Position numbers and translations under genes: made by a program. Below are positions 23,501 to 30,782 of a stretch of DNA of 32,407 nucleotides, piece after piece. Under the pieces are notes generated by a model. The model was not told the DNA's origin. It searched no databases and was given only the letters and a program-made list of their open reading frames with translations. Source of the stretch: Natrinema soli (lineage in GTDB: Archaea; Halobacteriota; Halobacteria; Halobacteriales; Natrialbaceae); contig NZ_JAQIVI010000094.1 of NCBI RefSeq assembly GCF_028618695.1, forward strand, positions 1-32,407. The letters are read 5' to 3'. Within the stretch, counting starts at the first letter, position 1; each line of letters starts with the position of its first letter.

Positions 23501-25097
23501 GCATTCGATCCAACGACGGCGGCGGACGAACCCTGAGAACGTGGTCAACGTCATCATGGAAGAGGCTGCACCGTTCGTCGCGACTGAACTGGTCGCCGAT
23601 CAACTGCTCCCTCAGGGTCGATCGTCGGGACTGAGCCTGGGGTTCATCATGCAGTATCCCGAGCAGGTCAAGAAGTACCACAATGGGACCGGTGCATACG
23701 AGGAACTGCTGACGGAGGTGCATACGAAACTGATTGGTGATATCTCGATGAAAGATCGGTTCGCCAAGACGTTCACGCACGACGAGTTGTCTGTGGAGGA
23801 TGTCCGGAACCGGAACAACCGGATGGCAGCGGGCGAGTGGTTCACGAAACTCGTCTCCCCTGGATTCGGTGAGGATCGGCCAGCGCCGTTGACCTTGCAC
23901 TCGCCCCCGATCATAACCGGGCACCCAGAAAGCGAGGAGCCGTTGACGGCGGCCGAACAACAACAGTTCGACGAAGAGCTTCTGCCGGAAGTACTTGAGC
24001 GGACAGAGGACGAGTACGGGCTGTATGTCCCAACCCACGAGGACGCGATGGAGTGGTCGAATTGGAGCGACACAGATCGGCGCGCTGGCGCGCCGCCGGC
24101 GCTGGACGAAGATGAGAGTGAGGTGACAGTGGCGTTCGACGAAGAGAGTGAGGGCGTAGAAGCCCAACAGCCGCTCGAGAAGACCAACCTTGACAATGGG
24201 GCCAACGATCAGGATCAGCACGATGATCGAGACGATAGCAGTAAAGCTGAGACAGACGTCAACGAGATCGATCACGACAGCAGTGACGCGGAGACGCCCG
24301 ACGACGATCCAGCTGGCGTTGCAAATGGAGCCGCCTTCTTCGATCCGTCCACGGACGAAGAGGAGTGCCCAGTCTCGGACCGTGAACTCCGACAGCGTGG
24401 GCTCTCGCGAGACGATGCGATCTTCCTCAAACGCGTCCTCGACGCGATGAATCGTGACCTCCCGGATTACACGCTCTTGGAGGGGATGAGTGAGTTCCAA
24501 GAGGACCTTGACGGACTCGATACGCAGGTTCTCCTTGAACAGGGGCTCCTCGAGAAGGAGACGGTGAACCGACACACATACTATACGGTTCTTCCAGCTG
24601 GACGAGAGCTCTTAGACGAGACACTGACTGCTGAGGAAGGCGTCGGTGATCTCGGTGAAAAGACACCGCACAAAGTCGGGGTAGAACTCCTCTGGAACTG
24701 GCTCACCGAGTTCGAGGTAGTTGAACAGGTCTACCGATATTATCAGCACACTCCTGAAACGATCTTCGATGTCGCGGCAGTCGATGCTGATGACGAACTC
24801 GTATGGGTTGGAGAGGTTGAGATGGCCTCAAACAACGCAGAGGCAGTGGTGAGTGATTATGACAAGATGGCTGCTGTCGACGCGGATGCAGTGTGGGTGT
24901 TTCCGTCCCGTGATGATGGTCGAGGAACTGTGAAGATGCTTGCCGATGCAGGACGGCTTCCCGGCACCGTGAGTGGGCGGGATGGGCGCTCACTTGCACA
25001 GATCCAGGAGCGAGTCGAGTCGTTTGAATCTGATGGGATGACAACGGTTCAAACTCTCCGAAAACTGGACGAAAAGGTGACTGGAGACTCCTCATGA
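20526..25097 (+). CDS. Chimeric VirD4/TraG-like coupling ATPase with PH-like membrane domain and C-terminal wHTH/nuclease-like region
   Basis: 1523 residues. Residues about 10-205 repeat the bPH2-like pattern of the protein at 1230-1787: VQWTGTPLF, two TM segments (about 50-72, 95-120), YVLTSEKLYVSTRGI, LDRVVDTTFQQ, LSYGTVTF. A middle accessory region follows (about 210-700). The motor has Walker A GATGSGKS at 734-741, a FDPKGDNM strand, and Walker B NVIMEEAAPF at 1008-1017 with a FIMQYPEQ sensor segment. Past ~1280, a winged-helix-like part (GLSRDDAIFLKRVL, YTVLPAGRELLDE) leads to D1415, E1430-x-E1432 and K1447 in a strand-helix context resembling PD-(D/E)XK nucleases. It should be the coupling protein that feeds DNA to the channel. 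Its stop overlaps the PriS-like start (ATGA). Confidence 0.82.
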   Translation: MQTTEKTESTPNSDAESLEWIVAEDEQVKQVSDLNVQWTGTPLFRGGFRTFLVALGFVALALALATESIAGVTTGPSLVGLEPYTLETALITAEIPLWWLSAAPILVGLVGVAIGVRPIVRALRTTYVLTSEKLYVSTRGIRGDGFTKLPLDRVVDTTFQQSPIGQLLSYGTVTFSTFDHTSPEIQCWAIEDPIELHERVLELEASASSPLERTQEYIRVVPSTGERAPPEVINQVRPLHDVRRGGLSWWQQLNPLSDPDPFTFEFVIYSDGTDSPIEFYYTCEQHLSTLYDRLNSAYPDSVEIERVTVDFAEKLITPQQYSYDEFETALENGTLQCTPAEVEALVRVQGSNPTIADGGATAMGERITTEDTADESISTEESDSNLPLGTQLPSVDLDALRAKENAENRDPGSLTFSLETPVDTGEGVLARPHPDEVEPYGLRWTGSGDPMAAIKKFDGQMGEDDRSKATSHAPLTVLIDHFASTDHPIVFQAAFEGEPDLTKEGEYHINEIEQGRDTLAGEIAVAFQEFVRGPKNTESSSSRSESLSESRSKRIDEIKNEDWGHTFTTNLRAVTVPTNSSLSDTSEIEHDLRNLSTVFDPLAGDYYKLEGEELHEKGVLERSQRKRSRRCFNRFLEGEVVAGGRVSRSEPDLHLDPGELCNMVIVPSTEHLTDEAVKETHANPESRTALPGLDTAQRRQYTTGMVLGQDANSAVEGPLRLPPNRQSRHWLLCGATGSGKSQVTYHMLRSLAETTPGPNVLFDPKGDNMCKNYLMAHYKRFGNLDDVYYFREPGTLPAISFFDIRSALEGNDRETAVKEKVDHFHELMRMIMGAEKYERAFVANEILTFLIQALFDPKHGDDVFGLDDLVEAATRMHHHQELPEVSEINADIHDSLAAQFAKDENQFDTTMGAVMNRLNKLKEDRHLHWMLRHKPGREAESTGDDLYGFHQQETHFDFSEFLDEDVTILFDLGDLTLDAQRGFTTVMLSDLWHSIQRRRRTNPENVVNVIMEEAAPFVATELVADQLLPQGRSSGLSLGFIMQYPEQVKKYHNGTGAYEELLTEVHTKLIGDISMKDRFAKTFTHDELSVEDVRNRNNRMAAGEWFTKLVSPGFGEDRPAPLTLHSPPIITGHPESEEPLTAAEQQQFDEELLPEVLERTEDEYGLYVPTHEDAMEWSNWSDTDRRAGAPPALDEDESEVTVAFDEESEGVEAQQPLEKTNLDNGANDQDQHDDRDDSSKAETDVNEIDHDSSDAETPDDDPAGVANGAAFFDPSTDEEECPVSDRELRQRGLSRDDAIFLKRVLDAMNRDLPDYTLLEGMSEFQEDLDGLDTQVLLEQGLLEKETVNRHTYYTVLPAGRELLDETLTAEEGVGDLGEKTPHKVGVELLWNWLTEFEVVEQVYRYYQHTPETIFDVAAVDADDELVWVGEVEMASNNAEAVVSDYDKMAAVDADAVWVFPSRDDGRGTVKMLADAGRLPGTVSGRDGRSLAQIQERVESFESDGMTTVQTLRKLDEKVTGDSS

Positions 25098-26020
25098 GTT
25101 GGCGACAGGCAACCCGTGGCGAGGTCTATGCGTACTATACCGAGGAGTTCCCCGTGTATGTAGACCAGTTGCCTCCGTTCATCACTCCAACGGCACCGAA
25201 AGAGTTCGGAATCAGCTTCCGCGAACGCCATCCCATCCGCAAAGCGGAGCGCCCCGATCGCGACTTCATTCGACGGCCGACGTGGCGTACCACCTCAGAT
25301 GGAGAGCCGATTGCACAGAACTTCAGCAACTTCGAAGAACTCGTCTCGTTCATCCAATCTCCCGCACGGTACGACCCGTTCCAGGGAAGTGAGTACGCCT
25401 TGGCTGATCCCGATTTGCTCGAGAAGAGTGATCCGATTTCGGATGGCGTCTACTACGGGTTAGACAACTGGGACCGACCGTGGGTCCTCGCAGTCGATAT
25501 CGATGCGAAAGACATCGCCACAGCACGCGCTGAACACGAGCTTGATAAGACCAACCTCGGGATCCAATCAACAGATACGAGTCGTGACGACGCGTTGCTC
25601 GCCGAGACTGAGATTCGTGACGCCGACCCGACGGGGTATCCTTACTCGTTCGAGGACATCGACCGTGCGATCGAGTACGGCTTCGAAACACGAGACCTCT
25701 TCACGGATGTGTTTGCTGCCGAGGAGACGATGGTCGTCTATTCCGGTCAAGGCGTTCACGTCTACCTGCTCGACGACGATCTTGAATACGGGTACGACGA
25801 GAAAAGCCGAGAAGTGCTCAACGACCTCTTGCTCGAGCGTTATGAGATTCCGATTGATCCAGTTGTGACTGCCGACCGAAGTCGCCTGCTTCGCGTGCCC
25901 TACTCGTTGCACGCAGAGGTCTGCCGTGTTGTCCAGCCGATCGAGAGCCCAGCATTCGATCCGCGAACGGAAGCTCGCCCACAGTTCCTTGAAACCGAGT
26001 GTGAACTCACCCATGATTGA
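25094..26020 (+). CDS. PriS-like archaeo-eukaryotic primase small subunit
   Basis: 308 residues. The catalytic motifs of the AEP superfamily are visible: VLAVDIDAKD with D135 and D137 (metal ligands), VVYSGQGVHVYLL with S217, G218 and H222, and DPVVTADRSRLLRVPYSLH with D255, R264, R267 and H273. The family synthesises short RNA or DNA primers. At 308 residues it is somewhat shorter than cellular PriS (about 330-390), and no cysteine-rich zinc knuckle is evident, suggesting a plasmid-borne version rather than the chromosomal gene. ATG 25094 overlaps the stop of the coupling ATPase, and its own end overlaps the PriL-like start by 8 bases, so all three are coupled. Confidence 0.85.
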   Translation: MSWRQATRGEVYAYYTEEFPVYVDQLPPFITPTAPKEFGISFRERHPIRKAERPDRDFIRRPTWRTTSDGEPIAQNFSNFEELVSFIQSPARYDPFQGSEYALADPDLLEKSDPISDGVYYGLDNWDRPWVLAVDIDAKDIATARAEHELDKTNLGIQSTDTSRDDALLAETEIRDADPTGYPYSFEDIDRAIEYGFETRDLFTDVFAAEETMVVYSGQGVHVYLLDDDLEYGYDEKSREVLNDLLLERYEIPIDPVVTADRSRLLRVPYSLHAEVCRVVQPIESPAFDPRTEARPQFLETECELTHD

Positions 26021-27560
26021 CCCACGAGAGACTGACCGAGACGCCTACCTCGCTGCAGCGATCCCAACCAACTACACCGATAACGAGATCATCCAGCTAT
26101 TCGCCCGCGGGTACGACCGCTACGTCGTCGATAATACACCAGACCGAGAGACGCTGCTTTCGGATATCGAACGGTTCGGGACTGCTGCGTTCAAGAGTTC
26201 CCAGCGCAACCGCCCGCTCGAGTACCCATTCGTCGACGAGCCCGCCACACTCGTTTTGCTGGCTACTCTCAGTACAATCTGCGTGAGCGAACAACCTCGC
26301 TTTGAGGACACGCCGCCTCGGCAGAATCAAGTCCTCCACAACATCCGCGAGCTGTTCGCGACCAATCTCCTCGCACTTGTCCATGAGTACGATGATCCGA
26401 CGCTCTACCAAGAGATGGCTGAGGTCCTCTACGCGAAAGGCCCCAGTCAGGACGGTCCCCATCCGGGTCGCGTTTGTACGGACGTCAAACCGATGCCCGA
26501 ATTCGACGAGGAGGAGACTGCCGATACCGAGTACGATCTCTACGTCGAGATCCCAATGGCGGCTGCTTCTCGAAAGTGTCTCGCACGAGCATCCACCGAA
26601 GCGACGAGTGTCGACGAAACGGGCGAGATTCGAACGCAGGTCAAGAACAACCATCTCTACGTCCCGCTCGACCACCTCCATGACACCTATCGATCGTACG
26701 CCAAGCGGTGTTTTGGTCGGCTACAGGCAGTCCAAGAGGATGAACTCGGTGAGCCACAACGCAAGTGGCTCCGAGAGCACGAGACGGCGATCACCGAGCG
26801 GACTGACTACGCCCTCGAGATCGGCCAGTACGAGAAGGTGTGGAAAAACTGGGATCAAGGCGAGCAGATCGTCCGACTGCTCCAAAATGCGGTGCGAGCG
26901 TCACCCCAGACTCAGATCGACGAGTTTCATACTGCTCAGGAGTTGTCCGACGCGCTCGAGGGATACGAACCAGAAAACGAGAGTGAACGAACCCAGCTCA
27001 CACAGCTGTCGACCCCTCGAAGTGTAGGGAACTCGCTTGCTGATCACTCATCACATCGGTCGGTGACAGTCGATCGGGGTGACCGCGTCAATACGTATCG
27101 GATCGGCCACTCGGGCGGTGGATCGCGGCCACTTGAAATCACGGAGCTCGAAGATCTGTTTGAACTGCCTTGTCTGGCAGCACTCGACGAGCGGCTCCAA
27201 GAGGAAAAGCCGGTTCGGAAAGACCTCTTCAACCTCGTTCGGATGGTAATGTGGCTTCCGCAGTACCGCGAGAAGCCCGTCGACACGATCACCGATGAAC
27301 TCAAAGACCTGTTCAGTCGGTGGCCATGGTTCGATCCAGAGATCTCTGCCTACCAGATCAAGTACGAAGCCCGACGGGGCGATCGTGGCATCGGTTCCGA
27401 AGGGAACACACCCCTGCCAATGAATTGTAATAATGACGATATGCAACGGTACTGTATCGGCAAAGAGCAGTGCCCCTACTCAATCTATGGCAGCCTTCCA
27501 TTCCCCGACGACATGTACGACCAACTCGAGCAGACTGACGACTTTTTCTCACACTCTTAG
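26013..27560 (+). CDS. PriL-like primase large subunit with Fe-S-type cysteines
   Basis: 515 residues from ATG 26013 (MIDPRETDRDAYL). The N-terminal ~300 residues are helical, with AAIPTNYTDNEIIQLFARGYDRY. The C-terminal domain carries four cysteines at 387 (LPCLAAL), 472 (MNCNNDD), 481 (RYCIGKE) and 487 (QCPYSIYG), with the 'NC..m..YC.....CP' spacing of the PriL [4Fe-4S] domain. PriL supports primer initiation and length control by PriS. It is longer than cellular archaeal PriL (about 350-400), with an extended middle part. It is the last gene of the cluster; a T-rich ACATTTTTG follows the stop by a few bases. Confidence 0.8.
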   Translation: MIDPRETDRDAYLAAAIPTNYTDNEIIQLFARGYDRYVVDNTPDRETLLSDIERFGTAAFKSSQRNRPLEYPFVDEPATLVLLATLSTICVSEQPRFEDTPPRQNQVLHNIRELFATNLLALVHEYDDPTLYQEMAEVLYAKGPSQDGPHPGRVCTDVKPMPEFDEEETADTEYDLYVEIPMAAASRKCLARASTEATSVDETGEIRTQVKNNHLYVPLDHLHDTYRSYAKRCFGRLQAVQEDELGEPQRKWLREHETAITERTDYALEIGQYEKVWKNWDQGEQIVRLLQNAVRASPQTQIDEFHTAQELSDALEGYEPENESERTQLTQLSTPRSVGNSLADHSSHRSVTVDRGDRVNTYRIGHSGGGSRPLEITELEDLFELPCLAALDERLQEEKPVRKDLFNLVRMVMWLPQYREKPVDTITDELKDLFSRWPWFDPEISAYQIKYEARRGDRGIGSEGNTPLPMNCNNDDMQRYCIGKEQCPYSIYGSLPFPDDMYDQLEQTDDFFSHS

Positions 27561-28037
27561 AACAAACATTTTTGAAGAAAAACTCCATCTACATAGCCAT
27601 TATTCCACCATCCTATGACAGATTTAAAATCAGGCTTCTGTGCCATCTCCTCGATATCTGTGCGTAATACGATATATATTGATTCTAACTACATGTAGAG
27701 TAGTCATATCCCGTCGCGCACGATTTGAGGGCTGAAACTGCTGAAAACCCTAATTGACGGGTTTTACGTACGGAACTCCTCTCCAAAATTGACTATCTAG
27801 TTATTGCTTTTATTCAACATAACGCACCGATCATCCCAATATCGGCGGTTTCACCCTCCCGTCGCGCACGTTCTTGATTTAAGCTCCGAAATTCGAACTC
27901 GTCGCGCACACAATAACGGTCTTAGATATGCGCGACGGGGTTTTAAAGAGATATAAAGCCGTAAAATCGGTCGTGAATGACGATTTTTCGTCCAAAGGAA
28001 TGGGGAGGTATGCAGAAGTAGAGGTGTGCGCGACGGG
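27561..28037. other. Candidate origin: AT-rich stretch plus five 12-bp iterons
   Basis: 27561-27705 is AT-rich (ACGATATATATTGATT near 27670). The motif CCCGTCGCGCAC is at 27710-27721 and 27858-27869 exactly, and at 27898-27909 with one change (CTC start). It is inverted at 27928-27939 (ATGCGCGACGGG) and 28026-28037 (GTGCGCGACGGG). An AAAACCC/GGGTTTT hairpin is at 27744-27765. Spacings are irregular (148, 40, 30 and 98 bases), so it is not a CRISPR. Iterons beside an AT-rich tract directly after primase genes suggest a replication origin; a transfer origin or repressor array is also possible. Confidence 0.6.
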
Positions 28038-28708
28038 ATTGAGACGTGGGGAGTTCAGAGGGCAGGGGAATGTGGATGTATCAGAAACTGGAGGTTCGGT
28101 CTGGAGGAGTGTGTGGACTCGAGAATGGAGGGATTGGATTGGGTGTAGAACGGGTGGAAGGTAGGGTTAGTAACAAGGGGTGGTCGGAAGGGGAATGAGA
28201 GAGGAGTAAGAAAGCATTTTCAGAACACGATCAGTGGGGGACTAGAGAGCGGCAGAGAGGGGGAGAGGAAGGGGTGTGAGACAAGGTAATAGATGTGAGA
28301 GAAAGTTGAGAAGAGAACAGAATGTGAGGGGCCAATAGAGAAAGAAGAGGGGTGGGAGAAGTAGAGAGAGGATGGTGCTCGAGGCGAGAGGGAGAACAGA
28401 GAGGGAGGTCTGGAGAACGAGTGAAGGACGGAGAACAGGGTGGTGTGTGGTGATCGGAGTAGAGGGGCAGAGGACTGGAGCAGGGGACTGGAGATGAAGC
28501 TGAGGAGAGGTGAGAGCTGAAGGAACGTACAAGCTAGGAGTCAGGCCGTGACGGGGAATTTGGGAGAGAGCTCGAGGATAGGGATAGAGTGGACCTGGAG
28601 GGGAGGTGGTACAGTGTGGGTTGCTCTCCTCGAGGGGAGGGATGTGGCCGTGGGCGAGGACGTCGACGGTGAGGTGGGACTCGAGGGCGGTGGTGAGTGA
28701 AGAGCAGC
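28038..28708. other. Purine-rich, strand-skewed non-coding tract
   Basis: About 670 bases with no credible gene on either strand; the minus-strand open frame at 28242-28532 is a low-complexity L/S/P product of the skew. Purine content on the plus strand is extreme: 48 of 60 bases at 28321-28380 and 51 of 60 at 28381-28440 are A or G. The tract runs from the iterons to the IS630 insertion. No clean repeat unit was found. Confidence 0.6.
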
Positions 28709-28710
28709 TA

Positions 28711-29783
28711 TAGGGATCAGGAGTCTAATTCATAGTCTCAGGGCGCGTATAGACTGATATGACGAAGTACGGCAAAAAGTTGATCGGTGTCGATGAGGAG
28801 CAGTTGCGCGAGCAACTGCGCACGGAGCGTGATCCGAAAGCGATCAAGCGCCTCATTGTGGCGATCGAATACAAATCGGGCCTTTCACCCGCTAAGATCC
28901 AACAGAAATACGGCTGGCACGAGCAGACTGTCTACGATTGGCTCGACATCGTCGCCGAGCGCGACGCCTTCGCGCTCGGCGACCTCCCCCGTGGCGGAAG
29001 TCCTTCTCGCCTCACCGACGACCAGTGGGATGAACTGACGGCGACGCTCGCGGCGTCGCCGTCGGAAGCGGGAGTCGACGCACCAGCCTGGAGACCGCCA
29101 CTCGTCCGTGAATATATCGCTGAGCACTTCGACGTTGAGTACTCCCTCGCGCACATGTATCGCGTGATGAAGAAGGCCGGGCTGTCGGTCCAGACAGCCC
29201 GGCCGATCCACTACAAGGCCGACCCAAAAGAACAGCAACGCTGGCGTGCGGAGTTCAAAAAAAATGGCCGGCGCTGAAGGCTGAAGACTACCGGATCGTC
29301 GCGATCGATCAACACACGCAGAAAGTCGCGACCGAGCAAAAGCCCGACTGGTTCCCGGTGAACTCACGCCCGAGACTGCCGGTCTCGGGCGTTCGTGAGA
29401 AGATGAACATGCTGGGTGCAGTCACCGACGATGGCGAGCGGTTCGTCGCTCTCACGCCTGACCGATTCAATGCAAAGGTAGCGAAGTACTTCCTTCGAGC
29501 GGTTCAGCACGAGTTCGGGGAGAAGCTTGCAATTGTGCTGGATAACGCGAGCTACTTCATCGCAAAGACACTGAAGAAGCAGGCCGCCGCCGACGGCCTG
29601 CTTCTGGAGTACCTGCCGTCGCATTCGCCGGAAATGAATCCGCTCGAAAACTGCTGGCGGCAACTCAGAGACGGTCGAGCTAACCGGCTGTTTCGAACGC
29701 TCGACGAGGTCAACGAGTACCTCTCGACAGCTCTGCCAACGCTCAACTCACCACGAATCTATGAGTATCTCTGCTAATCCCTA
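28711..29783 (+). mobile_element. IS630-family insertion sequence, about 1.07 kb
   Basis: Left end TATAGGGATCAGGAG (from 28709) and the inverse of the right end TATAGGGATTAGCAG (29785 back) match at 13 of 15 positions. The TA at 28709-28710 and 29784-29785 would be the duplicated TA target, the IS630/Tc1 hallmark. The interior is filled by one transposase split over two frames. It lies within purine-skewed non-coding DNA and does not visibly interrupt a gene. Confidence 0.8.
28759..29777 (+). CDS. IS630-family transposase, expressed by -1 frameshift
   Basis: The first frame (28759-29277, 172 codons) holds the helix-turn-helix: SGLSPAKIQQKYGWHEQTVYD, then a winged region ending YRVMKKAGLSVQTARP. 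The second frame holds the DDE catalytic domain: YRIVAIDQHTQ, LAIVLDNASYFIAKTL, and LPSHSPEMNPLENCWRQL. The A8 run at 29257-29264 (AAA AAA AAT) lets a -1 slip join ...EFKK to WPALKAEDYR, giving about 339 residues, the usual IS630 transposase length. The catalytic D, D, E residues appear intact, so the element may be active. It is expected to cut and paste at TA dinucleotides. Confidence 0.88.
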
Positions 29784-29789
29784 TAGGAG

Positions 29790-29871
29790 GACATCAGGGT
29801 AGATGATTGTGATGGTGGTGTACGTAGAGTGGCAGGGAAGACGTCAGGCTAGGTGATCGCGACGGCAGTGT
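29790..29871 (+). repeat. Imperfect 32-base direct repeat, 50-base period
   Basis: GACATCAGGGTAGATGATTG at 29790 and GACGTCAGGCTAGGTGATCG at 29840 start two ~32-base similar segments (ending ..GTGGTGT / ..GGCAGTGT). They are just right of the IS630 element, before the zinc-ribbon gene. Confidence 0.5.
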
Positions 29872-29903
29872 TGTTCACCCACCTGAGAGGGGTGAGTCGG
29901 GAT

Positions 29904-30449
29904 ATGAGCTGGACTGACCAACACCAGACGGAAGAGGCAGAGGACGACGACCAGATCCTGAGCGAGGAATTCGACGACTGGGTTCGAGAAGGAGCAGCGC
30001 CAGGCGAGGAAGACGAATCGGAGGCAGACCAAGCTGATACCACAGTGGACGAAGCCGAGAGTTCAGCCGAGGATAGTGAGGGTGAACCGGCCAGGGCAGC
30101 ATCGATGAGATCGGGTACTGTCTCGAGGCAGGGATCGGACGAGCCGCTGATGATGAACCAGTGCCCGCGGTGTGACAGTCGCGAGTTCGTTTCGAAGAAG
30201 CTCGTGTATGAGGAGTTCCACTACAGTGAGGAGGGCACGCTCGAGGGGCACCAGAACAACGTCCGGGCAGAGTTTGAGTACACGTGTCTGGAGTGTCAGG
30301 AACGGTTCCACGAATTACCGAGGAGTGCGCGATCGTACTATACGGAAGTGGCGGTGCTACGGCAGGATCTGCGGCGAGCGATCCGAGTACAGCTGCGAGC
30401 ATGGGGGAGTTCGATGAAGTCGTGGATGCGGAAGCCGTACAGAAGGTAG
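29904..30449 (+). CDS. Zinc-ribbon protein of unknown function
   Basis: 181 residues from ATG 29904 (MSWTDQHQ); an upstream in-frame ATG at 29853 lies in repeat sequence and is less likely. The first ~80 residues are acidic and disordered (EEAEDDDQILSEEFDDW, DEAESSAEDSEGE). Then QCPRCDSREFV and YTCLECQERF form a two-knuckle zinc ribbon (C-x2-C about 32 residues before C-x2-C) of the TFIIS/RPB9-like style. The end is basic (RRAIRVQLRAWG, RKPYRR). Haloarchaeal plasmids carry many such zinc-ribbon proteins, probably regulatory or nucleic-acid binding. No operon partner. Confidence 0.6.
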   Translation: MSWTDQHQTEEAEDDDQILSEEFDDWVREGAAPGEEDESEADQADTTVDEAESSAEDSEGEPARAASMRSGTVSRQGSDEPLMMNQCPRCDSREFVSKKLVYEEFHYSEEGTLEGHQNNVRAEFEYTCLECQERFHELPRSARSYYTEVAVLRQDLRRAIRVQLRAWGSSMKSWMRKPYRR

Positions 30450-30782
30450 GGAATCGGTGCGGTTTGAGTGGGAGGACGAAAGTGGTGAGATGAGTATGGA
30501 GGGAGGGACGACGGGTGGACCACACAGCACCGCCCTCCCACGATCACCCGCCCACCTCCAGGTTCCGGGCTGCTCGCTCGCTCTCTTCGAGCTCGCTGTG
30601 CTGCCGGGCTTTCCCCAGTCAGGGTGTCATAGGTTCTTCTCAAAGATTGATTTCATACCATACCCCAGTGAATCAACTGGTATGTAGGTGGGCATATGTA
30701 CCGCATCTTGGTTGTCGAACTCAACCTATTTCGTTAATCGTCAAATCCAACACCTTTAGGCGATACTCCAGTAACAGCACCT
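30450..30782. other. 333-base intergenic region with DUF1152 gene promoter
   Basis: The first part continues the G/A-rich style, then a GC/CT-rich segment (30540-30610) and an imperfect inverted repeat around 30654-30685 (CATACC...GGTATG). A TATA-like CACCTTTAGG at 30751-30760 is 23-32 bases before the ATG at 30783. No gene was seen. Confidence 0.45.

Noticed and set aside
23286..24575. 429-codon minus-strand open frame
   Set aside because: Shadow of the VirD4-like motor region, which has clear Walker motifs on the plus strand.
27710..28037. Possible CRISPR array
   Set aside because: The repeated unit is only 12 bp, spacings are 148, 40, 30 and 98 bases, and two copies are inverted. No cas genes were seen.
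28242..28532. 96-codon minus-strand leucine/serine/proline ORF
   Set aside because: Product of the purine skew; low complexity without conserved features.
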